NCBI RefSeq assembly: GCF_037975245.1
Contig: NC_092576.1
Span: forward strand, 20,585,611-20,649,610
DNA: 64,000 nt
Source of the DNA: Apostichopus japonicus
Lineage: Eukaryota; Echinodermata; Holothuroidea; Aspidochirotida; Stichopodidae
Direction: 5' to 3'
Shown here: in pieces, positions 10,101-21,416 of the stretch
Layout: each line of letters starts with the position of its first letter
Numbering within the stretch: the first letter of the stretch is position 1
Program-made: the position numbers and the translations under genes
The notes under the pieces: generated by a model
Seen by the model: the letters and a program-made list of their open reading frames with translations, nothing else
The model's database searches: none
Told to the model about the DNA's origin: nothing

Positions 10101-12987
10101 GTCAAATCAAGTGACTACAGTATCAACAAATAACAGTACATAAAGTAACTATCAATGAATAATAGTACTCACATAAAGTAATATGACAGACTTAGCCAGG
10201 CTACAAATACTATTAGCAAAGGTATTACATCTTCTATGGGTTTTGAAGGTTATACTGCTGTTAGTAACATTAGAACACCTTGTATGGATGTGAAGGTTAC
10301 AATGCTTCAAGTAACTATGGTTACACCAAATAATGTACACCATGTATGACTATGACTGATATATACTGCTTTAAGCAACTATTAGGAAATAACAGATCAC
10401 CACCAATGATTATTAAAGGATTACTGCTTTTAGTAACCATCAACAAAACACAACATATAAACTATATAGCTACTGTATGGGTTTTTGGAAATTTTTAAAG
10501 GATTCAATGACCAAAATCTCTTTCATTAGTCGACATGGTTTTAGTCAAACATGCAGTGATCAAGAACTCCCAAACTTTCTCATAAAACACATTGATACAA
10601 ATATCAACAGTTTGTCTCTTTTCCAGAATTCTTACACAAGGCCCATCTCCCTCCCCACCCCACCCCCACTGCCCCCACCCCACCCCCACCCCACCCTTTA
10701 GATAAGTGTCCATCCATTAATTAAAAGGAAGATCTCTGAGGCACACAAGACTCTTATGTACACCAAAAGGTTTGTTTGAAAACATATGCTAATAATCCCT
10801 CTGATAAATTACATTTGAAATGTGCGGCAAACCTTAGGAATGAGAAGTAACCTTTGACCTTGAATGTTATGAATTATTCATATTAGTAATTAACCATACA
10901 GCTTTACTTTGAAGAGCGGGTTAACTATTATGATTTACAATGTTGTGCTGTTTCTTCTGAAGTAGTAAACAAACCTGATGCTGATGAGGCAACTAGCAAT
11001 TACCAATTCACATCATCTGACCTGCCCCCTTCCCCTCCCATCCCCCCTCCCCTTCCTGGGCCCCCGTTTTGCTATAACATGTGCAGTGATCAATCCAATG
11101 ATACATACCTTTTGTCCAAACAGTCATGCAGCTCTTACTGTATACAGCAGTGCACACCAGCACTGTACAGAAATAACCAGTGCTGATAGCTAAGAGGTTA
11201 CCAACACCTTCCTGACACCTTCATTAAATGATGGCAGGTTTTATGCTCTATCACTATAATAGTACACAATGTCAATACAAAATGGCTCTGCTAATTGCTT
11301 AACAGATGGAACACCTGATGTTTGCTGTTTCTTTATTTTTTGGTTTTCATAAGTTGAAGAAAGGAAGATCATATTTTATGTTGATAGAATAGCAGAGAAT
11401 CTGAGGCAGTCAGTCATGAAACAACACAGAGCTGAATATCTCAAGACATCTCAAGAAGTCTGGAAATAACACAGAGCAGATAGTGTTAGGTCAGTCTCTG
11501 AGTCTGGAAATAACACAGAGCAGATAGTGTTTGGTCAGTCTCTGAGTCTGGAAATAACACAGAGCAGATAGTGTTAGGTCAGTCTCTGAGTCTGGAAAAT
11601 ATAACACAGAGCAGATAGTGTTACGTCAGTCTCTGAGTCTGGAAATACTGTAACACAGAGCAGATAGTGTTAGGTCAAGTGAAAGGCTAATAATAGAAGT
11701 GTAGAAGCTACACAGGGCTGACAAATCTCAAACAATATCATAGTACGCATAATATGACTCTTTGTATGAAATATGCCCAGTACAGTATACAGTCAGTGCA
11801 GTTTATATTGCCCAGTATACAGTCATAACAATGTGTCAAGGCAAAATCAACTATAAAGGTCTTTCATTTCAATGCTTGAAGAGTATTAAATAGTAGGCCT
11901 ACTTTTAAAGAGTTTCTGTCAAATTCCTCCATAGAAGGAAGGGTAAAAATGAACTGTTCCAAGTTTTAAAGGAAATGTTTTGCCAACTGTTAACCCGATT
12001 TGCAGCTCCCAGCAGATGCTTTTGATTAACTCACATTAATTTCACAATTGGTTTCATGACATGGGCCATTGGTAGCAAGTCCTCCAAGTGTTCCACATCT
12101 ATCTTCCCCAAGCAGCCTCATATCATCTTCCGCCCTCTCCTCCTCCTCTTTACCTCCTCCATCTGCCATCTCCTGCTGCTCTGGATGATGATCAATGTCT
12201 TGAGCACCCAGAATTCTCTCCAAGCGTTCTTTGCGTTTCTCACAGTGTGAGCAGTGTATGTATGGGTATGCATCATATATTTCTGGTGGGTAGTGTGGTA
12301 ATTCACTGGCTCCATTGCTGTAGTACTGTGCTTTATTCTCTGTGAGTTTACCTCTGGTCAGTTCTTGACATATACTATCTCTCAGTCCAGGAGGAGTCAT
12401 TGCCCTCCTCTTCTCTTCCTCTGTCTTCTCATCTTGCATAGTTTGAAGGAGATGCTCTAATTCTTTAATCTCATCTACATTTTCCTGGTTCATAAGTTGC
12501 TTGTCTAATGGTACTGCTGGATGCTTTCTATTTACACTTGTTGTTAGTATTTGCCTAGTTTCCCTGGATGCTCTCATTGACTGTGTTAACATCCGCTGAT
12601 CACGGAGAGCTAAAGCTATATCCAGTTGATCAGTGTTTGTATTGCTAAGGATTGGAGTAGGTTGGTGCGACTGCCTCTCAGAGGAGTAAACTGGCCATCG
12701 GTTCCATTCCATTGTACAGTGAATGACACTAGCAGGACAGACTTCCAAATGACTGGGTATTGATGACCTGACAAGTTGTGCAGTGCAGCCATAGATTCCA
12801 TTGATACAAGGCACTCTCTGAGATGGACATAGTTGTTTGTGTTCCTGCTGTTTACACTGATGGAACCTTGCCCCACAAAGCAGCTCACACTGCACTACAT
12901 CACATGTCACGACCGGGTCATCGGTGAAAGAGCAGTAGAGATTAAAACAATTCTGGCAGTGAGAATGGGACAAGTCAACCTTAGTAC
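876..12987 (-). CDS. FBXO30-like: FBXO30/FBXO40-like F-box protein with TRAF-type zinc finger (5' exon missing)
   Basis: Minus-strand gene assembled from four exons: 12987-12035, 10045-9776, 9034-8528 and 1190-876. Borders are AG/GT and phases agree (0-0 at each internal join), giving 680 visible residues; human FBXO30 is about 745. The N-terminal exon has the Cys/His-rich TRAF-type zinc finger (SHCQNC near its start, then the family-typical CPASVIHCTMEWNRWPV). Exon 2 carries GLDLSMESITRYQ, exon 3 FANHFKNVHSDIHGGLNGW and the F-box (LSRLPFELLQYLFRFLD, about residues 515-560), exon 4 the conserved tail HLRTCPYNV. In vertebrates FBXO30/40 are substrate receptors of SKP1-CUL1-F-box ubiquitin ligases; the invertebrate target is unknown. 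The first visible exon begins in mid-codon, so the initiator Met lies on an upstream exon I could not locate. FBXO30 and FBXO40 are paralogues that I cannot separate here. Confidence 0.9.
914..1021 (-). repeat. Coding 27-bp tandem repeat (4 copies)
   Basis: Four consecutive 27-bp units starting at 914, 941, 968 and 995, the last slightly diverged. On the minus strand each encodes one AEQEMSNGQ nonapeptide at the C-terminus of the FBXO30-like protein. The 27-bp period preserves reading frame. Confidence 0.9.
1280..2591. repeat. Intronic minisatellite, 53-bp and 39-bp unit types
   Basis: About 28 tandem units built around CAGGATATATAATAAAGGG and AAAAGGCTCAGGAGAC. Long units recur every 53 bp; short units lacking the CAGGAGACTAAAACA part are about 39 bp and begin GGCTAACAGTAAC. 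Long and short forms alternate irregularly in the second half. The array lies in the last intron of the FBXO30-like gene. Confidence 0.93.
2592..4315. other. Intron sequence between the two minisatellites
   Basis: AT-rich intron with no coding exon recognised. Around 2930-3270 it carries phrases (TTGACCTCAAGTGACATTGACC, GAATTCCACTG) resembling the dispersed AT-rich element seen again at 15165-15320 and 42770-42950, probably an old SINE or LINE tail. Confidence 0.4.
4316..8480. repeat. Intronic 32-bp minisatellite, about 4.2 kb
   Basis: Roughly 130 units of 32 bp with core CAGTGTGTGCATGCTGTAAG followed by CACCCATCCCTT-type sequence. Common variants are GTAGG/ATAGG for GTAAG and ATCCC/ACCCC. 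The left third is more diverged, with length variants (CATGCATGC, poly-C runs). It ends 47 bp from the donor of exon 9034-8528. The short open frames inside it on both strands are repeat artefacts. Confidence 0.95.
5900..7722. repeat. 912-bp higher-order duplication inside the 32-bp array
   Basis: A block of about 910 bp starting near 5900 recurs at +912 bp (near 6812-7722) almost base for base, including rare variants such as CAGGGTGCATGCTACAGG and the interrupted CGTTCTGTCTCCACC. This marks a recent unequal exchange within the minisatellite. Boundaries are approximate. Confidence 0.85.
8528..9034 (-). CDS. FBXO30-like: FBXO30-like exon: second Cys/His block and F-box
   Basis: 507 nt, 169 codons, acceptor TTGTCTTTTTCACAG, donor ISYK|GTTTGT. 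It contains FANHFKNVHSDIHGGLNGW, RCPLAPYGCTYSQRRF and the F-box. Between them, 8755-8815 is a CAT/CAG-type trinucleotide tract encoding an Ala/Asp/Val-rich insert absent from vertebrate FBXO30. A later GT at 8484 would extend the exon but breaks phase with the last exon. Confidence 0.88.
9035..9775 (-). other. FBXO30-like intron
   Basis: 741-bp intron between two coding exons with clear GTACAG donor and TTTTTCACAG acceptor. No other feature recognised. Confidence 0.7.
9776..10045 (-). CDS. FBXO30-like: FBXO30-like exon: central conserved block
   Basis: 270 nt, 90 codons, phase 0 at both ends (acceptor TTTCTTTCACTTTCAG, donor CTCAG|GTACAG). A Ser-rich stretch is followed by GLDLSMESITRYQTKPDSMY, the segment that in FBXO30 precedes the FTFVCGQ motif. 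It joins directly to exon 9034-8528 (CAQ then EFRRDEF). Confidence 0.88.
10046..12034 (-). other. FBXO30-like intron with simple repeats
   Basis: About 2-kb intron. It holds a C-rich CCCCACCCC tract at 10645-10697, another C-rich stretch at 11023-11063 and the 44-bp minisatellite described separately. No exon was recognised, and the flanking exons join in phase without one. Confidence 0.7.
11457..11675. repeat. 44-bp intronic tandem repeat, about 5 copies
   Basis: Five units with core AACACAGAGCAGATAGTGTT then AGGTCAGTCTCTGA and GTCTGGAAAT, spaced 44 bp with small insertions in the last two. Confidence 0.9.
12035..12987 (-). CDS. FBXO30-like: FBXO30-like exon: zinc finger and linker
   Basis: 953 nt, entered in phase 1 after TTTCCTGTTGCAG and left in phase 0 at AAT|GTGAGT, 317 codons. 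It holds the TRAF-type zinc finger, the MEWNRWPV block and the LDIALALRDQRML helix typical of FBXO30, followed by an acidic, Glu-rich low-complexity linker (KTEEEKRR, KEEEERAEDD). An ATG at 13009 lies inside the upstream intron and polypyrimidine tract, so it is not taken as the start. Confidence 0.88.
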
Positions 12988-13199
12988 CTGCAACAGGAAA
13001 CAGAAACAACAGTTAATATGCATGATTAAACAAACTTAAACTCAGTGGTATGGCTGGATGGCTTCTGGAAGACACAATAATTTATTACCAGTAAACAACA
13101 GGCTTTCAGATTTCTTGTTATAAAATGTTTCACTCACCTACCAGACCAGATTGATGTCATAAAAAGACATAGTTCAGAACAAGCCAATTGGAGAATTTA

Positions 13200-13462
13200 A
13201 GACATATTTTTAAGTTTAAAATCTTGACCACTACATTAATTTGTAAGTTCAAGCTGCCCTGACCACTGCAGACATATTTGTAAGTTCAAGTTGCCCTGAC
13301 CACTGCAGACATATTTGTAAGTTCAAGCTGCCCTGACCACTGCAGACATATTTGTAAGTTCAAGTTGCCCTGACCACTACAGACCTATTTGTAAGTTCAA
13401 GCTGCCTTGACCACTACAGACATATTTGTAAGTTCATGCTGCCTGACCATTACAGACATATT
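13200..13462. repeat. 37-bp tandem repeat, about 7 copies
   Basis: Units contain GACATATTTGTAAGTTCAAG followed by CTGCCCTGACCACTGCA, recurring every 37 bp with decay at both ends. Confidence 0.9.
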
Positions 13463-15164
13463 TGTGATACTCAAGTGTGGCAACAAATTATGAAGTCACT
13501 GTTCTGATATCTGAGTTTTTGATACTGTATGCTGTGAACACATGGACATTTCTTTAATACTGTACCTTTTGAGGCAAAGAGTCAATTTTTCCATCAATCC
13601 CTTTAATTGTATTAATGACTGACATAGTACACATCACTTTAATATTTAATTAATGAAAAAATATTTTGGTAACTTACAGCTAAAACCAGTCTCCCTAAAA
13701 CCATATAGTATGTCTCAAAGAATTCTAGGGTCATATTTGAGACCACAAACAGAGATAATCAATCAATGCTCAGTCCCCAACACAAGAACATCATAATCTC
13801 CCTCAAATAGATTTATCTTCTGAATACTATGTGAGGTGGTACCTTAAATATTAAACTTTAGTTGAACAAAACTACTGTATGTCCATCAACAAAACATTAT
13901 AGCAAATGTGAACTCACTAAGGGGCATCAACATAACATATATGAGGTTTTCATTATTAACTTCAAATGACCCTTGACCTCCATCACAACTACAAGGAGGG
14001 TAAAACTCCTTAATGGGGGCACTCAATAACATCCATCAATTAATGGATTTCTGTCTTTGTCTGCTGGGTTCCCTTTGACCATCAACAATAAACAAAAGCA
14101 GTCAAGAAGTCATTAAGAGGCTTGCTTTCAGTTTTCTAGATGTCTTGTTCTAAACTGAACGTTGACCTCCACCAACATAATTACTGAAATGCGAGCTAGT
14201 CATTAAATTAAGGGGCACCTATGAGATTCACCTACTGTAAGCTGTAGTTGGTGAGTAACTTGTTTCCTAGCTTTTACATTTTGGCAACTAATTAGTTCAG
14301 ATGACCCTTGATCTTCTCAATAATTCACTTAAAGAGACATAAGTACAATAAGGCATGCAAGCTCATTATGACAAGTTATCATGTTCATAAGCCAGGGCAT
14401 CATGCACAGACAAACAGACAAACACACACTGTACTGTACTGTACAGTAGGCATGCCATAGCAATCATCTCTTTTGCCTCAGGCAAGCTAAGACTCAGAAA
14501 TCCATTGTTGTTTACATAACTTGTATACCTGGAAACAAATCTGAGAAAGATCTAAAGCTAAAGGAACTAACAATTACTTTTCTATCAGTTTATCTGCAAT
14601 GAATTACACTGTCACTATAAACACCAGTAAGTTACTCCTGCTTTTTAGCTTACTGATAGATGCATTGCCAATCCCTTTGAAGTCATTCCCTGGTGAGTCT
14701 GAACACTGATGAGTCATACAGTAGTCAATATAATGTAAACTAAGGGGCTAGCTAAGAACAATCTTCAATTTTATGTTTAAGTAAACCTCTTAGAATTGTT
14801 AATTATGCTTCTTTGGATTGACAATTGAAAGGCAACATATATTGTAATCATCATGTAAGGCATTCAGCTGTTTATTAATTACTGAATATGTGCAGGCACA
14901 ACTGTATGTTTGCAGTAAGTAGATGTTTAAATAACCAGCATGTAAAATGCATTGAGGTTTTGATGACTTCAATGCACTAGACTTCTGCTTGTTAGTATAA
15001 CCACAACTAGCTAATACCACTATGGCATGATAAACACAGGTCAGCCTAGGTACTGTACGTGGCTATACACACCTCCACCAAACACAATAAGGGTATTGAA
15101 TCCACACACCAAATATTGGAGGTACAGTATCCACGATTTCCATCGCTAGATATCATGTCAAAGG

Positions 15165-15320
15165 TTTTTCAGAGTTTGACCTCTGGTGACCTATAGGAGA
15201 TTTGACCTCACAAGCAATAGGATTCTTGTACTCAATATGGCAAATCCATCTACCATGTATGAAAAGTATCCATGATTTCTACCATGAGAAATCATGTTGT
15301 GAAGGTTTTCAGGCCTCGAC
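15165..15320. repeat. Dispersed AT-rich repeat (old SINE/LINE tail)
   Basis: Shares phrases TTTGACCTC, CAATAGGATTCTTGTACT, ATCCATGATTT and CATGAGAAATCATGTTGTG with the copy at 42770-42950 (CAATAGGCTTCTTGTACT, CATGAGAAACTGTGTTTAC). The conserved block order indicates a dispersed family. Class not determined. Confidence 0.55.
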
Positions 15321-16929
15321 AAATATTTTTGAAAGTACTCGCTATTTCGAGACCGTGACTAAAAATCTACTCGCCAAATTCAAATTCCACTAGGCCTATG
15401 ATTGCTGGTCAGGTCTCAAAAGTACAGATCTGCAACATCAATACTTTCTATGAACAAAGTTTAGGCAGTTAGGCAGACTACATGGTGCTACGTTATTGCG
15501 CATTGGAAAGTCATGTTTCTTTGCAGTATGAAATTTAAACTTGTAACAATGAAAATCTGAGGTTGAAAGAGCATCTATCTTCCAAAAATCCTAGCAGCAA
15601 CAACAGCAAACTTGTCTCAAAACTCCTTAAATTGTTCTATACTTTGCAAATTATTTCTTAACCCAGTAGGAAAATGCCTTAAGAAATTATTAAGGAGATG
15701 TTTTGCCATCTTAAGTGTATGGTATTCTGACTGGTATTCTTCACGTTGTTGTGTTAATGAACCCTTCCACGAATATGGCAAATGTAAATCAGATTGCTAT
15801 ATCTTGTAAATCCCTCATATTCTGCTATCACTTAATATTTCACACTGTTCATTACTTAATCTGTTGTACAGTACATATTGAATAGCCAGTAGTGCTGAAA
15901 TTGAACCCCAGTATCCCGATCCCAGTGACATTCGTAAATACTACCAGGAGTACGAAACCAACAGGTTATTACTGTACCTTCGTTTTGGTATCATTCCCGG
16001 TAATCCCAGACATAATTAAAATATCTACGAGTTACTATTTGAAATAAAGAAAGAAAACACGTTTATTTCTGGTTTCTGTGTTCCTAGTTTGAATAACATT
16101 CTGATCAATTTACATACTGGTGTAGACCTATATATTAACAAATCAACTTTTCACATAGTAATTTGGACCTAGGCTACACCAAATATCTAATGTTACTTGG
16201 GCTGAGCATGTTGCGGGACCTCAAAGTTATTCTGAAATTTTAGTTATTTATTCTTCCCTCAAACGATGATAGTGAAGGTTCCCATAGAAATCTTACTACA
16301 TGTATTTCACCTCATTTTGTTATAATAATTATAACGTTTAAGTACATTTTGAGCCAAAACCGCAGGGAGTTTATCCAGCTTAAATCCATCTTCGCCCGGG
16401 ACTGTACTGTATATTATTATAGCCTAGGGTATGGTACTGGTACACACAGTGCAGTACGGTACTTGAGATTTGATGCTGTAATGAAATGGATTTGTTTATT
16501 AACGCGGGGGGTTCGACGATGTCATTTGTGGTTATCTTTGGATACGTTTTTAATTTTTAAGAACTTTTTGTACAAAAGATGGATATGGTACTTATTGCAA
16601 GTATATTTTCTGCAGAAAACAACAGCCGATTTACGATATACTATTCTCATGTAGGTGTTGATAGTTGAAAACTTTTCATTGCAAACTTTTGAACTTGAAA
16701 GGTTGCTCTATTCCAATATCATGGGATAGTAGGGAACCCCCAATATCTGTTTGTGTACGGATTACGGGTTTTATCCACGTGCAAACATGTTAATCTAATA
16801 CCGTACGTCAAGTATGATGAAGGATGGTGTGGGGTGCTTTTATCCAAGGTTTGTGCTTTTCTTTTTGAAAGTGTATGTTAAAAGCAAAGGCCCTAATATA
16901 GCGTGTTATACTGGATGTTTTCTCTAGTA

Positions 16930-18796
16930 GTAAAACTTTATACTTGGGTCATCTAGAGTACAGTACAACTCTATACTTGGGTCATCTAGAGTATAGAACA
17001 ACTCTACACTTGGGTCATCTAGAGTAAAGAACCGCTATACTTGGCTCATCAAGAGTATAGTACAACTCTATACTTGGGTAATCTAGAGTACAGAACAACT
17101 CTATACTTGGGTCATCTAGAGTATAGTACAACTCTATACTTGGGTAATCTAGAGTACAGAACAACTCTATACTTGGGTCATCTAGAGTATAGAACAACTC
17201 TATACTTGGGTCATCTAGAGTACAGAACAACTCTATACTTGGGTCATCTAGAGTACAGTACAACTCTATACTTGGGTCATCTAGAGTACAGAACAACTGT
17301 ATACTTGGGTCATCTAGAGTATAGAACAACTCTATACTTGGGTCATCTAGAGTATAGAACAACTCTAAACTTGAGTCATCTATCTTATAGTACAACTCTA
17401 TACTTGGGTCATCTAGAGTATAGAACAACTCGATACTTGGGTCATCTAGAGTACAGAACAACTGTATACTTGGGTCATCTAGAGTATACTTGGGTTATCT
17501 AGAGTACAATACAACTCTATACTTGGGTCATCTAGAGTATAGAACAACTGTTTACTTGGGTCATCTAGAGTATACTTGGGTTATCTAGAGTACAATACAA
17601 CTCTATACTTGGGTCATCTAGAGTATAGAACAACTCTATACTTGGGTCATCTAGAGTGCAGAACAACTCTATACTTGGGTCATCTAGAGTATAGAACAAC
17701 TCTAAACTTGAGTCATCTATCTTATAGTACAACTCTATACTTGGGTCATCTAGAGTATAGAACAACTCGATACTTGGGTCATCTAGAGTACAGAACAACT
17801 GTATACTTGGGTCATCTAGAGTATACTTGGGTTATCTAGAGTACAATACAACTCTTTACTTGGGTCATCTAGAGTATAGAACAACTGTATACTTGGGTCA
17901 TCTAGAGTATACTTGGGTTATCTAGAGTACAATACAACTCTATACTTGGGTCATCTAGAGTATAGAACAACTGTTTACTTGGGTCATCTAGAGTACAGAA
18001 CAACTCTATACTTGGGTCATCTAGAGTATAGAACAACTCTATACTTGGGTCATCTAGAGTACAGAACAACTCTATACTTGGGTCATCTAGAGTACAGTAC
18101 AACTCTATACTTGGGTCATCTAGAATACAGAACAACTCTATACTTGGGTCATCTAGAGTATAGAACAACTCTATACTTGGGTCATCTAGAGTACAGAACA
18201 ACTGTATACTTGGGTCATCTAGAGTATAGAACAACTCTAAACTTGAGTCATCTATCTTATAGTACAACTCTATACTTGGGTCATCTAGAGTATAGAACAA
18301 CTCGATACTTGGGTCATCTAGAGTACAGAACAACTGTATACTTGGGTCATCTAGAGTATAGAACAACTCTAAACTTGAGTCATCTATCTTATAGTACAAC
18401 TCTATACTTGGGTCATCTAGAGTATAGAACAACTCGATACTTGGGTCATCTAGAGTACAGAACAACTGTATACTTGGGTCATCTAGAGTATACTTGGGTT
18501 ATCTAGAGTACAATACAACTCTTTACTTGGGTCATCTAGAGCATAGAACAACTGTATACTTGGGTCATCTAGAGTATACTTGGGTTATCTAGAGTACAAT
18601 ACAACTCTATACTTGGGTCATCTAGAGTATAGAACAACTCTATACTTGGGTCATCTAGAGTACAGAACAACTCTATACTTGGGTCATCTAGAGTATAGAA
18701 CAACTCTATACTTGGGTCATCTAGAGTACAGAACAACTGTATACTTGGGTCATCTAGAGTATAGAACAACTCTATACTTGGGTCATCTACAGTATA
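16930..18796. repeat. 33-bp satellite, left block
   Basis: About 56 units of 33 bp with core CTATACTTGGGTCATCTAGA then GTATAGAACAACT or GTACAGAACAACT. Each unit contains the inverted arms CTATACT / AGTATAG around a TCATCTAG loop, so it can form a small hairpin. Shortened units (GAGTATACTTGGGTTATC) recur in a higher-order pattern. Because 33 is divisible by 3 and the unit lacks stops in one frame per strand, long open frames appear on both strands; they are not genes. Confidence 0.95.
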
Positions 18797-19890
18797 CAGG
18801 GTTCTGCCCAGGGTGGATTGAGTGCCGGCAGGACTATCTAAGCGGAGCGCCACCATCGGTTGGCGCGGAGCGTACAAGAAAATTATGGGTTTTGGAAACC
18901 CCCAGATGGCCGGAAACGGCCCTTCCCGAGTATTCTGAGCCACATGTAGACAGCTTTGAAATGAGATCTCATGTCTGGAATTTTTCATAATTAATGAAAA
19001 AAGTTAGGACAAATATCTGGAGCACCAGAGTACAGACCAGCTGGTGGTGCCTATTAAATAAATCATTCAGGTTGAGATGATAATTTAGATGGACAGTGAG
19101 TGAGAGTCCACTCCCAAATAAAGACGATTCATAATGAATTATGTATTCTCTCTCATTTATTCAACATCGGGCCTATGAAATCGGTCCATCGAAAGAGAGT
19201 AAACTAGTGAATAACTCCGATCAACTCCGCGATATCATGCAGTGAACCTTCGAGCAGCGTTTATTACTGCAGTGTTTAAACCTACCCAACTACCACGGTA
19301 CACGTGCTGCGAATTTCCCAGGTACCTTGCCAAACAACTGTGAGCTCATCCCCTGTCTAACACCAGTTTGTTAACATTTTTTGGCACGTTGCCAGGGAAC
19401 TTTTCATGGAGTAAACTTTTTTCGTTCTATCTAGAATTAATTAGGTCAGTCAGTAAAGGATCGGTAAAGTTATGCGAAATGATATCTTAGACGTTCAAGA
19501 AAAGTAGGTAAAATATTCCCGTTACATTTACTGTAGGTAAGTAAAACACACCTCAAGCCAACTGACTCCTCCGCATGCACACCCCATGAAACACGAGGCA
19601 CAGTCCATACCATACACGCATAGCACGATATCAAGGCCCCTTGCTATGGCCATCTTTATGAAATTTACCCTTGTAATCACATGTTTTAGGCCACTTGGCA
19701 TGATTAACTCAATGCTAAATATTGTTTCCATGTTCTTGTAGAAAACGTAAACTCCGCAAAATACAATTAGTTGTGATTTTGTAGTTAATAAAGTGCCGGT
19801 CGGAAAAGTCACTCAGGCAGATTGTGACGGTCGGTAATTCAGCGTGCTGGTCGGGCCCGACCGGCGCCGACCGGCAGCGGCAGAACCCTG
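18797..19890. mobile_element. 1.1-kb TIR element inserted in the 33-bp satellite
   Basis: Perfect 12-bp terminal inverted repeats CAGGGTTCTGCC / GGCAGAACCCTG. AGTATA flanks both sides (18791-18796 and 19891-19896). Removing the element and one AGTATA nearly restores a native satellite junction (CATCTASAGTATACTTGGG). The window's recurrent core lies near the left end in reverse orientation (18830-18923: CTATCTAAGCGGAGCGCCACC). No transposase is seen. The CAGGG terminus suggests hAT, but the clear TSD is only 6 bp, perhaps from mutation of an 8-bp one. Confidence 0.8.
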
Positions 19891-20300
19891 AGTATACTTG
19901 GGTTATCTAGAGTACAATACAACTCTATACTTGGGTCATCTAGAGTATAGAACAACTCTATACTTGGGTCATCTAGAGTATACTTGGGTTATCTAGAGTA
20001 CAATACAACTCTATACTTGGGTCATCTAGAGTACAGAACAACTCTATACTTGGGTCATCTAGAGTATAGAACAACTCTATACTTGGGTCATCTAGAGTAC
20101 AGAACAACTCTATACTTGGGTCATCTAGAGTATAGAACAACTCTATACTTGGGTCATCTAGAGTACAGAACAACTCTATACTTGGGTCATCTAGAGTATA
20201 GAACAACTCTATACTTGGGTCATCTAGAGTACAGAACAACTCTTTACTTGGGTCATCTAGAGTATAGTACAACTCTAGACTTTGGTCATCTACAGTAGAG
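19891..20300. repeat. 33-bp satellite, right block
   Basis: Continuation of the array at 16930-18796 after the inserted element, about 12 units, regularly alternating GTACAGAACAACT and GTATAGAACAACT variants. It decays near 20280-20310. Confidence 0.95.
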
Positions 20301-21416
20301 TACAGTACCACTCTATACTTTAAAATTAATTTATCCACAGATTCTATCCTTTTAAACAGATTTTACTTATTTCCATGATACTCAGCCTGATCAATCGTTT
20401 ACCAGTTTCAGTAGTCATGCCGACTTCAACTGGAAACTGAACATGTAGCTTTCCCTGAATGACAGTCTGTAGGGTAAGGGGGTTCGCAAACAGTATAAAA
20501 CTGCCCTAAATATTATCATTCCTCAGCAGTCACTTAGTGTGTTGGGTTAGTTAAAAACTTAAAAGACTAAGGGGTCTTCACGACTATTGAATTCCAGGTC
20601 ACAACCGTCAAAGCAAGGCAGGTTGCATGAAGGCGAGTCAGTGTGCAATCAGCTAAATAGTGTATCACATAGTTTGGATTACCAGTGCTATAAGAGGTCT
20701 GCTTCAAAAGCAGAATCATGTTCTTAAATATTCCCAGCTATGTACAGTAAAGAACACTATCTGACCGATAGTTGACTACTGTGTATGACACCTTTGATAC
20801 ATCGCCAACTATTTGCTTTTTTATTGCATATATGCTATCATTATAATGATAAATTAAATGTGGACTTAATTCTTTCAATATATATAATCATTAAATATTT
20901 ATTTTCATTTCCTAAACTGACAATTTGGCAAAATCAAACCTTGGAATTTTAAACATCCAAGTTGATACCAAATAATCAGTATTGCTTTGATTTTGTGCTG
21001 TATAAAATATTTAGACTCTCCAATTGTCGGGCCGTTTTTATCTGGGCCCAGGAAGCACTTGTAGAGTGTAGGTTTGATCAAATGATTCCGGAGCCACTAA
21101 AGGCCAAACCTACACTGCAATTTACAGGGGATGGGAATGATTAGTTTAAAGGCCTGATATGATAGTTAACAAACTCTGCTGCTAGAATATTAGTCTTGAA
21201 GTTTGTGAGCACTACACAGACAGATGTCACTGGGTCTAAGCAAGCTTTGTGTAATAGCAGGAAAGGTTAGCAGACCAATTTTGCAAAATATATCATGATC
21301 ATGTTAGCTTAAAAAGAGAACCCCAAATGCTTTTTTCTGCATATGTTGTTAAATAGTAAAATCACTTTTCTCATACTTAGGGGGTACAGTCAGAAAGTAA
21401 CATGCAAAGATTTCAG
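20301..21416. other. Intergenic, no feature recognised
   Basis: AT-rich unique-looking sequence without convincing coding potential. The short palindrome-like pair GTGTAGGTTTGATC / GCCAAACCTACAC around 21066-21117 is the only local structure noted. Confidence 0.4.

Larger units (their letters stand above)
12988..16929. other. Upstream region or 5' intron of the FBXO30-like gene
   Basis: About 3.9 kb with no recognisable coding exon. It should contain the intron leading back to the unlocated first exon, and possibly that exon or the promoter. Visible repeats are a 37-bp array at 13200-13462 and a dispersed AT-rich element around 15165-15320. Confidence 0.45.

Noticed and set aside
12988-13009. 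ATG at 13009 as the start of the FBXO30-like protein
   Set aside because: The codons before 12987 are the polypyrimidine tract and AG of an intron, and the exon enters in mid-codon.
17041-18506. Long open frames (RTTLYLGHLEY and SIELFYTLDDP repeats) on both strands
   Set aside because: They exist only because the 33-bp satellite unit is a multiple of three without stops in one frame per strand. Both strands are equally open and no unique sequence is attached.
19020-19200. Solo LTR-like stretch (AATAAAGACG ... CTCTCTCATTTATTCAAC)
   Set aside because: It looks like an LTR end followed by a possible primer site, but no matching TG start, second LTR or TSD could be identified.
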